Assembly (NCBI RefSeq): GCF_963678975.1
Contig: NC_089272.1
Span: 1-64,000 of the forward strand
Reading direction: 5' to 3'
Length of the DNA: 64,000 bases
Origin: Dysidea avara
Taxonomy: Eukaryota; Porifera; Demospongiae; Dictyoceratida; Dysideidae
In this document: positions 48,801-58,800 of the stretch, one piece after another
How positions within the stretch are numbered: the stretch's first letter is position 1
Layout of the letters: every line of letters begins with the position of its first letter
Translations under genes and position numbers: made by a program
The notes under the pieces: generated by a model
What the model was told of the DNA's origin: nothing
Database searches by the model: none
The model's input: only the letters and a program-made list of their open reading frames with translations

Positions 48801-51800
48801 CCACAATTGAATCAGAAGTACTGAAATATTGTCACTAAATCACAGGTCAAAGCAAAATTTCAGCCAATCAAGACTTTGACCACGGTCACAGACCTACCTA
48901 CATTGCATACCTACATTACACCCCTTGTAACAGTTTGGAACCTGAATAGCAAATTATGTATGGTATTAGCATCTCAAAAATCCTAGTATTGTTCCAAATG
49001 AATTCCTGTTTATTGCTACAAGTGCTGTACTGAGATTCAACGATAATGTACACAAAGTCAGGTCACTGGTTGACAACTAAAGCACAGGACTAACCGTGAA
49101 GAAATATTTTCTTACACAGGAGCTTATGAGCCGCTGAATGGCTCATAAGCTCCTGGTTGGGGACAAGTCAGGTTGTGTACTCAGTGACTTGTCAACATGT
49201 GGCCAAGTGCCACTAGCACTAAACACGGTGCATATGTATTCACATGTTGAAGTGACAGTTCTTGGGGGGCTTGTCTTGCTGGGGGTAGGATCCCTCAATT
49301 TCTGTTCCAGTAAGAAGGTATTGAAGCAATCATAGCTCAGCTCAACCTACCTGTGGTGTGACCCAGTCAAATACGCTTATTCTTCAGTTTTACAGCTGTA
49401 ACTGTTGTGTGCTGTAGCAGTTATAACTGTGTCCTCTAAGATGTGCTGCTCTGTAATACTCATGTCATTATTATTGATAAGTTTTATTGCTGCAGCATTG
49501 TCAGATGATCGCTATGGCTGGAGGTAATTCCCCCATTATAACATTGTTGTGTTATTTCAGGTTGTTCATACAACACCAGTTTCCTAGGATATTAGTTGTT
49601 GGTGTTCGGATCACGTGAGTCTCATGCTTATTAAAGACAATTTGTCATGGTAACCATCCTGTAGTCATAGTGATGCAGCTAACAAAGACTTCTTCACTAA
49701 AAACAAAGAGTTAAATCGACCGATGTCCCCTCATTTAACAATATATCAGTAAGTTTTATTGAATCACATGATAAGATCACATGATCCATTGTATAGACCC
49801 CAGTTGACATGGACAATGTCAATAGTTCATCGAATGACTGGGGTGTTTCTAACTACAGGTAAGTGCGTCTGTGTGTAGTGTCTTGTACTCATGTGTGTGG
49901 TGTCTTGTAGTCTTGTGTGTAGTGTCTTGTAGTCTTGTGTGTGGTGTCTTGTAATCTTGTGTGTAGTGTCTTGTAGTCTTGTGTGTAGTGTCTTGTAGTC
50001 TTGTGTGTAGTGTCTTGTAGTCTTGTGTGTAGTGTCTTGTAGTCTTGTGTGTAGTGTCTTGTAGTCTTGTGTGTAGTGTCTTGTAGTCTTGTGTGTGGTG
50101 TCTTGTAATCTTGTGTATAGTGTCTTGTAGTCTTGTGTGTAGTGTCTTGTAGTCTTGTGTGTGGTGTCTTGTAATCTTGTGTGTGGTGTCTTGTAGTCTT
50201 GTGTGTAGTGTCTTGTAGTCTTGTGTGTGGTGTCTTGTAATCTTGTGTGTAGTGTCTTGTAGTCTTGTGTGTAGTGTCTTGTAATCTTGTGTGTAGTGTC
50301 TTGTAGTCTTGTGTGTAGTGTCTTGTAGTCTTGTTTGTAGTGTCTTGTAATCTTGTGTGTAGTGTCTTGTAGTCTTGTGTGTGGTGTCTTGTAATCTTGT
50401 GTGTAGTGTCTTGTAGTCTTGTGTGTAGTGTCTTGTAGTCTTGTTTGTAGTGTCTTGTAATCTTGTGTGTAGTGTCTTGTAGTCTTGTGTGTAGTGTCTT
50501 GTAGTCTTGTTTGTAGTGTCTTGTAATCTTGTGTGTAGTGTCTTGTAGTCTTGTGTGTGGTGTCTTGTAATCTTGTGTGTGGTGTCTTGTAATCTTGTGT
50601 GTGGTGTCTTGTAATCTTGTGTGTAGTGTCTTGTAGTCTTGTGTGTAGTGTCTTGTAGTCTTGTGTGTGGTGTCTTGTAATCTTGTGTGTGGTGTCTTGT
50701 AGTCTTGTGTGTAGTGTCTTGTAGTCTTGTGTGTAGTGTCTTGTAGTCTTGTGTGTAGTGTCTTGTAGTCTTGTGTGTAGTGTCTTGTAGTCTTGTGTGT
50801 GGTGTCTTGTAATCTTGTGTATAGTGTCTTGTAGTCTTGTGTGTAGTGTCTTGTAGTCTTGTGTGTGGTGTCTTGTAATCTTGTGTGTGGTGTCTTGTAG
50901 TCTTGTGTGTAGTGTCTTGTAGTCTTGTGTGTGGTGTCTTGTAATCTTGTGTGTAGTGTCTTGTAGTCTTGTGTGTAGTGTCTTGTAATCTTGTGTGTAG
51001 TGTCTTGTAGTCTTGTGTGTAGTGTCTTGTAGTCTTGTTTGTAGTGTCTTGTAATCTTGTGTGTAGTGTCTTGTAGTCTTGTGTGTGGTGTCTTGTAATC
51101 TTGTGTGTAGTGTCTTGTAGTCTTGTGTGTAGTGTCTTGTAGTCTTGTTTGTAGTGTCTTGTAATCTTGTGTGTAGTGTCTTGTAGTCTTGTGTGTAGTG
51201 TCTTGTAGTCTTGTTTGTAGTGTCTTGTAATCTTGTGTGTAGTGTCTTGTAGTCTTGTGTGTGGTGTCTTGTAATCTTGTGTGTGGTGTCTTGTAATCTT
51301 GTGTGTGGTGTCTTGTAATCTTGTGTGTAGTGTCTTGTAGTCTTGTGTGTAGTGTCTTGTAGTCTTGTGTGTGGTGTCTTGTAATCTTGTGTGTGGTGTC
51401 TTGTAGTCTTGTGTGTAGTGTCTTGTAGTCTTGTGTGTGGTGTCTTGTAGTCTTGTGTGTAGTGTCTTGTAGTCTTGTGTGTAGTGTCTTGTAATCTTGT
51501 GTGTAGTGTCTTGTAGTCTTGTGTGTAGTGTCTTGTAATCTTGTGTGTGGTGTCTTGTAATCTTGTGTGTAGTGTCTTGTAATCTTGTGTGTAGTGTCTT
51601 GTAGTCTTGTGTGTAGTGTCTTGTAATCTTGTGTGTAGTGTCTTGTAGTCTTGTGTGTGGTGTCTTGTAATCTTCTGTGTAGTGTCTTGTAGTCTTGTGT
51701 GTGGTGTCTTGTAGTCTTGTGTGTGGTATCTTGTAATCTTGTGTGTGGTGTCTTGTAATCTTCTGTGTGGTGTCTTGTAATCTTGTGTGTGGTGTCTTGT

Positions 51801-52584
51801 AATCTTCTGTGTGGTGTCTTGTAATCTTGTGTGTAGTGTCTTGTAGTCTTGTTTGTAGTGTCTTGTAGTCTTGTGTGTGGTGTCTTGTAATCTTGTGTGT
51901 GGTGTCTTGTAGTCTTGTGTGTAGTGTCTTATAGTCTTGTGTGTGGTGTCTTGTAATCTTGTGTGTAGTGTCTTGTAGTCTTGTGTGTAGTGTCTTGTAG
52001 TCTTGTTTGTAGGGTCTTGTAATCTTGTGTGTAGTGTCTTGTAATCTTGTGTGTGGTGTCTTGTAATCTTGTGTGTGGTGTCTTGTAATCTTGTGTGTGG
52101 TGTCTTGTAGTCTTGTGTGTAGTGTCTTGTAGTCTTGTGTGTGGTGTCTTGTAATCTTGTCCACCCACCCTAATACCCCATGTAGCTATGTAGTAGTAGT
52201 TGTAATGATATACTAATAAGAAAGTTCTACCTGTTAACCATTGTATTGATAATAGTTAGTATTACTGTGCAATAATATTAGTAGTGTAATAATTGTATTG
52301 CAGTAATGAATTATCATGATATGATAATAGCTTGTGATTATTGTGAGTGCAAATCAGATATTCTTATCTCAAAATACTCTTACAATTGAACTGTTTGTTG
52401 GTTTATTTCAATTATTTAATTTACTGTCTTGATTTGTTGTATTTCTGAAGGTAGTAACTCTCTCTCTCAACATTAAGTATAGGTTAGGAACCTAGACAGA
52501 GGCTCTAGAAACCGAGCGAAGTGAGGTTTCTAAAACACAAAGAGCCGAGGGCGTGGTTCCTAATCGACTTAGAAAATGCGGGTG

Positions 52585-52634
<50 letters not shown>

Positions 52635-55600
52635 CGCGCCGGTTTCTTGGGCCGCACGACACACTACCGTGTGTCTTGATATATATATATATCGCTATGT
52701 AGGTGGAACCATTGTGGGATTGAATTATGTCGTTTTGAAATTGTCACAGTGTTAAAATAAGTCATATGATCTGTAGAGAAGATTGAGTGCGTTTTTGAAT
52801 TGAAGCTTGTAGCTAGTTACATTATTGCTACTGGTGAATCAAAACAGAGTGATAGCTACTGTGACAATAAAGTTAAAGCCAGCACTACCAAGGGTTTAAA
52901 GTAAGCGGTAGTAGTGAGTAGATTGTTATCAATGGTTAATAATACTTGGTCTGGCGCTAGCCTTCTGTCACTAAGCCAGTATATACGCAATTTCACACCT
53001 ACATAACTTTTTTTACAAGAAATAAATAAAAAATCTACAAGAAAGCTTACCTGTTTAATAGGGAGTCCATTTAAAGTACAGTAAAAGCCAGAGGAGGTCC
53101 AACACGAACTACGCGCTATTGAAAAGAATTCGCAGTAATTGCATTCTTCAAATGGTAAATTTGCGGAAAATCAATCTGTAGACAAGATTTGGTGTACTGC
53201 AAATCTACTTAGCTACACTTTTGCAGTTGGTTTTCACTGGTTTTCTCTTCCCAACTTGCTGCTTGGTTTTATTTCGTACGGTTAGTTATTCATCACGTGA
53301 TGGCTCCTCCAATAGGCTGTGTATATTGAAACTGAACCACTGGGGTTGAATGGGGTAGATTGCACCGTTGAATTAAGCACAAGAAAAGAGTTTGATCGAT
53401 ACATATTTTTGTTATAATCCCACAAAATATCTTCCCTGTACAAAGCACATGCGCTCATGCGTGCGTGTCACACCTCCTCTGAGTAAAAGTATATTAAACA
53501 GGCTTAAAACACTGACAGGCATTAAATAGAACTCCATTATATTTCTGGAATTCTCCGTTTATGACAGCAAACGTAACTACAATGTTGCAGTCTAGCTCCC
53601 GTAATCGAATTGGCGTAGGTGTGCTTATAAAAGGAATGGAGCTCTGTTGGTTTATGGGATATTAGCTTGTATATGCTTTGCAGAGTATGCATTGCAAATC
53701 AATGATCGAAAGTGAGATTTGCAATGCTGAGGTCTATCTGCTAGCAGGTTTCTAACTAAGTTAGTTAGAGACCTTTCTTCATGGTTTTTAAAGACCTCAT
53801 TATCTGCTAAAGATAAAAGCATACCATGCATAGCATTTTCTAAATATTTTTTTGTTATGGCCAGGAGCGCATCGAATCCTATGGACAAGGGAGCGTGTAA
53901 CTCCATAAACAGCAAATTTCAAAGATGGCTGCCGTGTACTATAATAAGTAACTTTTAAAATTTCCTAATTAGGATATTATGCAGAGGCGCATGCTTGAGT
54001 ACGTCATGTTCCACTGCGACGAAGCGAAGCTATGGAAATGAAGTCCAATGGCACAATGGAGGAATAGTCGCACAGGCTTAGCAGGACAGTCTTTCTACAG
54101 TCACTAATCACGTAAAATCACACGAAATTACTCCACTTGACTATTCCAAGCTCTACCTTCGACTCGACTATCTTCCTATCGAAGCAGCTTTACATGAAAC
54201 GAGAGTAGTAGCCCATTCAGTGTATCCCTGTTGCACGTAAGAATGATGTAACCAATTATATACGTAGTAACACTGTTTGAATTTTGCCCGTAGTATTGGT
54301 AGTGTACAGAGTTACACGCTCCCTTGTCCATAGGATTTGATGCGCTCCTGATATGGCATAGGATCAATAAAATTACTATTTAGAGGTAGCTACTATATCA
54401 TGATATCATGATCTATATCACAATATCATGATCTATATCATGATATCATGATCTATATCATGATATCGTGATACAAGTATCATGACAATCAGTATAATAG
54501 CAATTGTTATTGCACATCACTAGTGGTTAGACACCTTTCATGATTTTATAAAGCCGAGCCGCAAAGATCTGAGTGGGCAGTCTCTAACTGGCTTAGAAAA
54601 TGGTGTGGGTATATTTACACATAGGGTTGAACATGATGTCATCATCATTATTTATTTATCATTGCTTTACAGCACCCATAAAACGCATCTAGATAGAAAT
54701 GTTGTGTACAATAATAGGGGTGGTGTTGAGGATCACTTGTGCTATCTGATGTAAACCCACAATCACTTCCCACATTTGCCATGCCTCCTGAGGGAGGCAT
54801 AGCAGATCGGTGTTCATTGCAATGCTACTCAACACATCAGTGATCATTTTAGTGAGGTGTGATGACTCCCTCAACTGGAGATATTCAGACTATGGAGGTC
54901 TCATTCTCCAGAAGTCTTTTAGTGGAGACCCCTAAGATCAAAGGATTTTATACGTACCATTTTCTAATAACCAATCTGATGTTTATATTTACCAAAAGTT
55001 CGTACCTATTTTTCACTGTCTTGTAAACTATAGTTATGAAAAACAATAACATCAGGATCAGTTAAATTAATCGGCTAAATAACCTGTTAATAATTACCAA
55101 CAATGATATTGGCTGATTTCTAATTATTTACTGGCTAATTGGTAACCCGTATTGCCACAGTTGCTTCCTTGGGTTAGGATTATTATCATCCAAGCCCTGA
55201 TGAGAGTAATGGAGATTAAGATGTAACTGGGCCTCAGTCACTACTAGGCTAGGGGCCTGTTGTCTAAGTTAGGCAATTGCTAAGAAAGTGACACTGTTAG
55301 TGGATATCTGTGAGTCTACACTATACTTGTTCTCTCTACAGAGGTGTCAGCGATATCTCTGACTTATCTAATGTGTGGACAAGACTTCACTTCTCTAGTC
55401 AACATCTTACAAGGATCAGTACACCCTGCAATTATCGGGTTAAACAAGTTCATCCTGGCCTACACATTCTCTTATCATACCTTTAATGGTATAAGACATC
55501 TGGTGAGTTGTTTGTGATGATCGATGATGACATATTATGATGTATTTTACCTCACTAGGCATGGGATACTGGCAGAGGATTCCAATTATCCACGTTATAC

Positions 55601-55669
55601 AGAAGTGGATATGTTGTGTTGGTGTTGTCTCTTTTATCTGCTCTAGGACTGGCCTTCTATAAACCATAA
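42833..55669 (+). CDS. SDHC: Succinate dehydrogenase cytochrome b560 subunit
   Basis: Six coding exons join in frame to 159 codons: 42833-42846, 49561-49614, 49671-49748, 49797-49858, 55342-55502, 55559-55669. All have GT-AG borders. SDHC anchors respiratory complex II in the inner mitochondrial membrane and binds ubiquinone and heme b. Family signatures: NRPMSPHLTIYQPQLTWTMS (the SPHLTIYKPQ block), SIVHRMTGV with the Ser and Arg of the quinone site, YHTFNGIRHL with the heme-ligand His, and a C-terminal helix VVLVLSLLSALGLAFY. Three membrane helices are seen and the length matches animal SDHC (about 169). Exon 1 encodes only MALSR minus one base; MALSRLFIQHQFPRILVVG is a plausible mitochondrial presequence. 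The start at 42833 was chosen because its phase-2 donor GTAAGT fits the acceptor at 49561; an unspliced start at 49505 is possible but less likely. Introns 1 and 4 are huge and filled with transposon and minisatellite. Confidence 0.93.
43720..44070 (+). pseudogene. LINE C-terminal remnant
   Basis: One frame reads HLQTRIDVYEYSFLSQTIIQ followed by WNQLPIPDIDKID, the RxxxYxxSFxxxTIxxWNxLP block that ends many LINE proteins. It then ends in stops just before the pogo-like element. It lies within SDHC intron 1. Confidence 0.5.
44252..46190 (+). pseudogene. Pogo/jerky-type DDE transposase, decayed
   Basis: Begins MSILRYFKRVNKTGAKLADD, then continues through two in-frame TGA codons near 44390 and 44435. 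The LTPDQRYEIGKRAAEHGVTT block follows, then a helix-turn-helix-like part, the basic KKQGRPLLL hook, and DWAKSLLGRTGYV (CENP-B/Tc5-like DNA-binding region). The catalytic core shows INFDQTAL (first Asp), LIFDNFKAQC (second) and PPNCTDRLRPLDLSVNK (third). Frameshifts lie near 44850-44890, near 45250 and near 45860. A nested MITE at 45348-45766 splits the LPYV segment. Removing it together with one TTACC restores the expected reading, which supports the insertion boundaries. It ends at 46190. This is a typical multicopy transposase of lower metazoans. Confidence 0.9.
45348..45766. mobile_element. MITE nested in the transposase
   Basis: Ends CAGAGCTTATGATAA and TTATCATAAGCTCTG are perfect 15-bp inverted repeats. 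TTACC is duplicated at 45343-45347 and 45767-45771. Internal GGTGTCCGGAC/GTCCGG motifs recur near the right end. Superfamily unknown: five-base duplication, no ORF. Confidence 0.85.
46476..47621 (-). pseudogene. Accessory gene: HIRAN domain, helical linker, Ulp1-type protease
   Basis: Minus-strand frames in order: a HIRAN-like domain (MLAALTFRLDSKVRGYHVYQ, NPCIGDELICEWEIGNSHDP, GHVPREIS); after a one-base shift GLELPCILVF; a helical stretch with QLQTRTLELAAQIAVIKVEL; after a second shift LPELEVDLTSTLENE. It then ends in a C48 (Ulp1/SENP-like) peptidase: HLHWIVAFTVG (His), LYDSL (Asp), a Gln in SRCQKQ, and ADCGLFAIANATAIAFG (Cys). Immediately before the catalytic Cys lies an 18-20 base C run (46637-46655) that encodes extra glycines and probably slips. 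HIRAN domains bind DNA ends and stalled forks in known proteins; C48 enzymes cut SUMO-like modifiers. Its role in transposition is unknown. Confidence 0.82.
47845..48300. other. SDHC intron 1, no other feature seen
   Basis: Includes GAGTCTCTTAGTACTAAGAGACT near 48091, a small hairpin of less than 30 bp. No exon recognised. Confidence 0.4.
48301..48684. mobile_element. Mariner-type MITE
   Basis: TAGTATGTTCACGTTGAGCT at the left is inverted at the right (AGCTCAACGTGAACATACTA), giving inverted repeats of at least 22 bp. TA flanks both ends. About 384 bp with no ORF of note. Confidence 0.85.
49117..49155. repeat. Perfect 16-bp hairpin
   Basis: CAGGAGCTTATGAGCC and its exact inverse complement are separated by GCTGAAT. 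Nothing else ties it to a known element. Confidence 0.8.
49860..52162. repeat. 22-bp minisatellite, about 104 copies, in SDHC intron
   Basis: Unit GTGTGTAGTGTCTTGTAG plus TCTT. It begins one base after the exon 49797-49858 donor, so the array starts inside the splice-donor region. Three common variants (GTGGTGTC, GTAATCTT, TTGTTTG) form an internal pattern. All three minus frames lack stops, so a 771-codon ORF appears; it is not a gene. A 704-bp block (32 units) is duplicated within it. Confidence 0.98.
52163..53650. other. SDHC intron, mostly unremarkable
   Basis: Contains the palindrome at 52484-52563 and (TA)n runs at 52587-52632 and 52679-52692. No exon recognised. Confidence 0.4.
52484..52563. 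repeat. Palindromic insertion with GAGCGAAGTGAGG core
   Basis: TTAGGAACC pairs with GGTTCCTAA at the outside, GGCTCT with AGAGCC next, and TAGAAACC with GGTTTCTA inside around GAGCGAAGTGA. Same type of core as 34332-34470 and 63028-63135. Confidence 0.65.
53652..53850 (-). repeat. Dispersed repeat related to 36311-36480
   Basis: Minus-strand translation reads QHCKSHFRSL and the other copy (plus strand) reads KHCKSHFRSL. Neighbouring blocks ADNEVFKN and HNEIFKK also match. Either a remnant of a mobile gene or a non-coding repeat; no family recognised. Confidence 0.55.
53862..54350. mobile_element. TIR element (489 bp), hAT-like ends
   Basis: CAGGAGCGCATCGAATCCTA, continuing through GGACAAGGGAGCGTGTAACT, is inverted at the right end (54300-54350) with few changes, giving arms of about 48 bp. 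TTATGGC (left) and ATATGGC (right) form a near-perfect 7-base duplication. No coding capacity. Confidence 0.75.
54398..54480. repeat. About 28-bp tandem repeat of ATCATGATAT
   Basis: CTATATCATGATATCATGAT recurs three to four times. Each unit is itself self-complementary. Confidence 0.75.
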
Positions 55670-55774
55670 CAATATTTCACTGTATTATGTGTAACTGCAT
55701 ATAACAGTATTTCATGATATTTCACTGTATTTATGTGTAATTTAGTTATTTCTGCATGTACTTTGTGTGTAAAT

Positions 55775-55780
55775 AATAAA
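55775..55780 (+). terminator. Poly(A) signal AATAAA of SDHC
   Basis: AATAAA lies 106 bases after the SDHC stop. Normal cleavage 10-30 bases on would fall right at or before the CEP120 start codon at 55810. Confidence 0.75.
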
Positions 55781-55809
55781 TATGTAATTACGATTTTAGT
55801 CTGAACGCC

Positions 55810-58800
55810 ATGTCGCAGCCTGTGATGGAACAGACCTTGTTATTGGTGGTCGGTATTGCTGAAGGTCAGTAAATTGGTGCGCCATTAACACGTTACATAG
55901 TTCAACTATTTTCAGGGGGTTAGTTATGGTGGGTATTATATAGAACAATGAACGCGACTAGCTTCCATGAAGTGTGTCCCGGCCTTAGCTGTAGTACACA
56001 GTACCTGCTTGTATACCTGTTGAGGGTACAATTGCCTGTAGAAAACAATTCCCGTGTTTAGTAATATGTGAAGTGCCTATACTGGATATATCCAAATCTT
56101 TGCAACAGTGTCTGCAAAGAATACACGCATTAGACACCGATCATAATTCGGTGTCAATAAGCGCTTATGACACCAACCATAACACTAGTATGAGGATAAG
56201 AGGAGCTAGTCTCGCATGGCCAGACCCTATTTGGGGTGGCACTTGACTTATCAATTTTCAATTATAAGCATCCCCAAAAGATAATATTTATGTTACACAT
56301 GGATTGGAAATGACTCCATAAATTGCAGAAAATGGTGAAACTTACCCCATACTGTATGAGGTGTCCACACTGTATTACTGTATGAGGTGTCCACACTGTA
56401 TTACTGTATGAGGTGTCCACACTGTATTACTGTATGAGGTGTCCACACTGTATTACTGTATGAGGTGTCCACACTGTATTACTGTATGAGGTGTCCACAC
56501 TGTATTACTGTATGAGGTGTACACACTGTATTACTGTATGAGGTGTCCACACTGTATTACTGTATGAGGTGTCCACACTGTATTACTGTATGAGGTGTAC
56601 ACACTGTATTACTGTATGAGGTGTCCACACTGTATTACTGTATGAGGTGTCCACACTGTATTACTGTATGAGTTGTCCACACTGTATTACTGTATGAGGT
56701 GTCCACACCGTATTACTGTATGAGGTGTCCACACCGTATTACTGTATGAGGTGTCCACACCGTATTACTGTATGAGGTGTCCACACCGTATTACTGTATG
56801 AGGTGTCCACACCGTATTACTGTATGAGGTGTCCACACCGTATTACTGTATGAGGTGTCCACACCGTATTACTGTATGAGGTGTCCACACCGTATTACTG
56901 TATGAGGTGTCCACACCGTATTACTGTATGAGGTGTCCACACTGTATTACTGTATGAAGTGTATTACTGTATGAAGTGTCCACACTGTATTACTGTATGA
57001 AGTGTATTACTGTATGAAGTGTCCACACTATTATTGTATGAGGTGTCCACACTATTATTGTATGAGGTGTCCACACTGTATTACTGTATGAGGTGTCCAC
57101 ACTGTATTACTGTATGAAGTGTCCACACTGTATTACTGTATGAAGTGTATTACTGTATGAGGTGTCCACACTATTATTGTATGAGGTGTCCACACTGTAT
57201 TACTGTATGAGGTGTCCACACTGTATTACTGTATGAGGTGTACACACTGTATTACTGTATGAGGTGTACATGTATGAGGTGTACACACTGTGTTAAAAAA
57301 AAAAAAATGGCGGCGTGTGCGTGGCTCTTTGTGTTCACTCTCGTTTGTTGGAAAGTTTGTGGACCTTTGGACCAGCAACAGTTAGAGAATTATTCCTTGT
57401 CATTATCTGTGAGGATGATGAAGAATGATGTACTTTCTTGCTTAAACGGTTACTTTCGCTCGCCCCGTGTGGCGGGCTTTAATTGGAGAAACGCTTTGTT
57501 TTGTTTGCAGTTAATCATTTTATTATCTGGAGATGTCCATTTGAATCCTGGACCGGAGTACCCTTGTGGCAAGTGTAGATTAAATGTCAATGACGATGAC
57601 AAAGCAATGTGTTGTGATGGTTGTGACCAGTGGATTCATGTATCCTGTGATAGATATATTTCTGAATCTATCTATGATGACCTTGTTAAGTCTCCATCAT
57701 CTGATCCATGGTATTGTTGTACATGTATTGATTTAGCAGTTGACAATGTTTGCCCTAGACAGTCCTCCTCCTTGAACTGTATCTGTTTTAATGCTCGCAG
57801 TTTGTTTCCAAAACGTTTTACTTTGTTAGCCTATTTATCAGCAGTTGATGCAGATGTAGTCACTATATCTGAGACATTTTTAGACGAATCTATTCTTAAC
57901 TCTCAATTTTTACTCACAAATTATGTTGTTTTTCGTAAAGATCGAAATAGACACGGTGGTGGAATTATGATACTAGTTCGCTCCTCCATTCCCGTGGTGA
58001 GAATGTCTGAGTTAGAAACAAACTGTGAAATAGTGTGGGTAAAACTCCTTACCTCACCTAGTCATCTTTTGTTTGGAGTATTCTATCGTCCACCAGGTCC
58101 ATCCCTGTCAGCTCTGGATGAACTGAACTCCTCGTTATCACTAATTAATGGTGGTACACCTCTAGTATTATGTGGTGACTTTAATGTTCCCTCAATCGAC
58201 TGGTCAGTGGTTTCTCCAGCTGTATCATCTCCAACCGCTACTCATCTCTGTTCAATTACACATGATCACTTTCTCAATCAGCTGGTTGTTCATCCTACTA
58301 GAGGAAATAACGTTCTTGATCTAGTGTTTACTAACTGTCCTGACTCTATCTTCACTATTCGGACTGTAGATAATTTGCCAGGAACTGATCACGATTCTGT
58401 TGAATTCTCAATTTGTATTTCTCCCACAAAATCATCTACCAGTGAAAAGAAATTGTATAATTACAAAAAGGCCGATTTTTGTGCATTTCAGGAGCTGTTG
58501 TCCCATGTTCCTTGGGATCAGCTGGATTTTGAATCAGACATTGAAAATGCTTGGACATGCTGGAAGGATTTATTTTTTGCAGTTGTTGACTCTATTATAC
58601 CTAAAACTCAATGGAAACAGAAAAAACTCAAGCATTGGTTTACACCAGACACCCTCCATTTGATACGTGTCAAGCGACGTTTGTATCGTAGAATGAAACG
58701 TAACAGCTCTGAACTAAATAGATCTAAGTATAAAGCGATAAGTAATTTGGTTCGTTCCAAGACTAGACAGGATACCGTGGACTACATTTCTGCACTTTCT

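Noticed and set aside
49505..49614. SDHC start at 49505 (MIAMAGG...)
   Set aside because: Open and in phase, but a good acceptor at 49560 and the 14-base exon at 42833 give a more typical start. Kept as an alternative only.
49849..52164. 771-residue minus-strand ORF of repeated QDTTHKITRHH-like text
   Set aside because: The 22-bp repeat has no stop in any minus frame, so the frame stays open by arithmetic alone. It lies in an SDHC intron with no promoter or splice support.
57238..57306. Upstream ATG extending the LINE protein by 23 residues
   Set aside because: It lies in the 26-bp minisatellite and outside the element; the element's own ATG is 57307.
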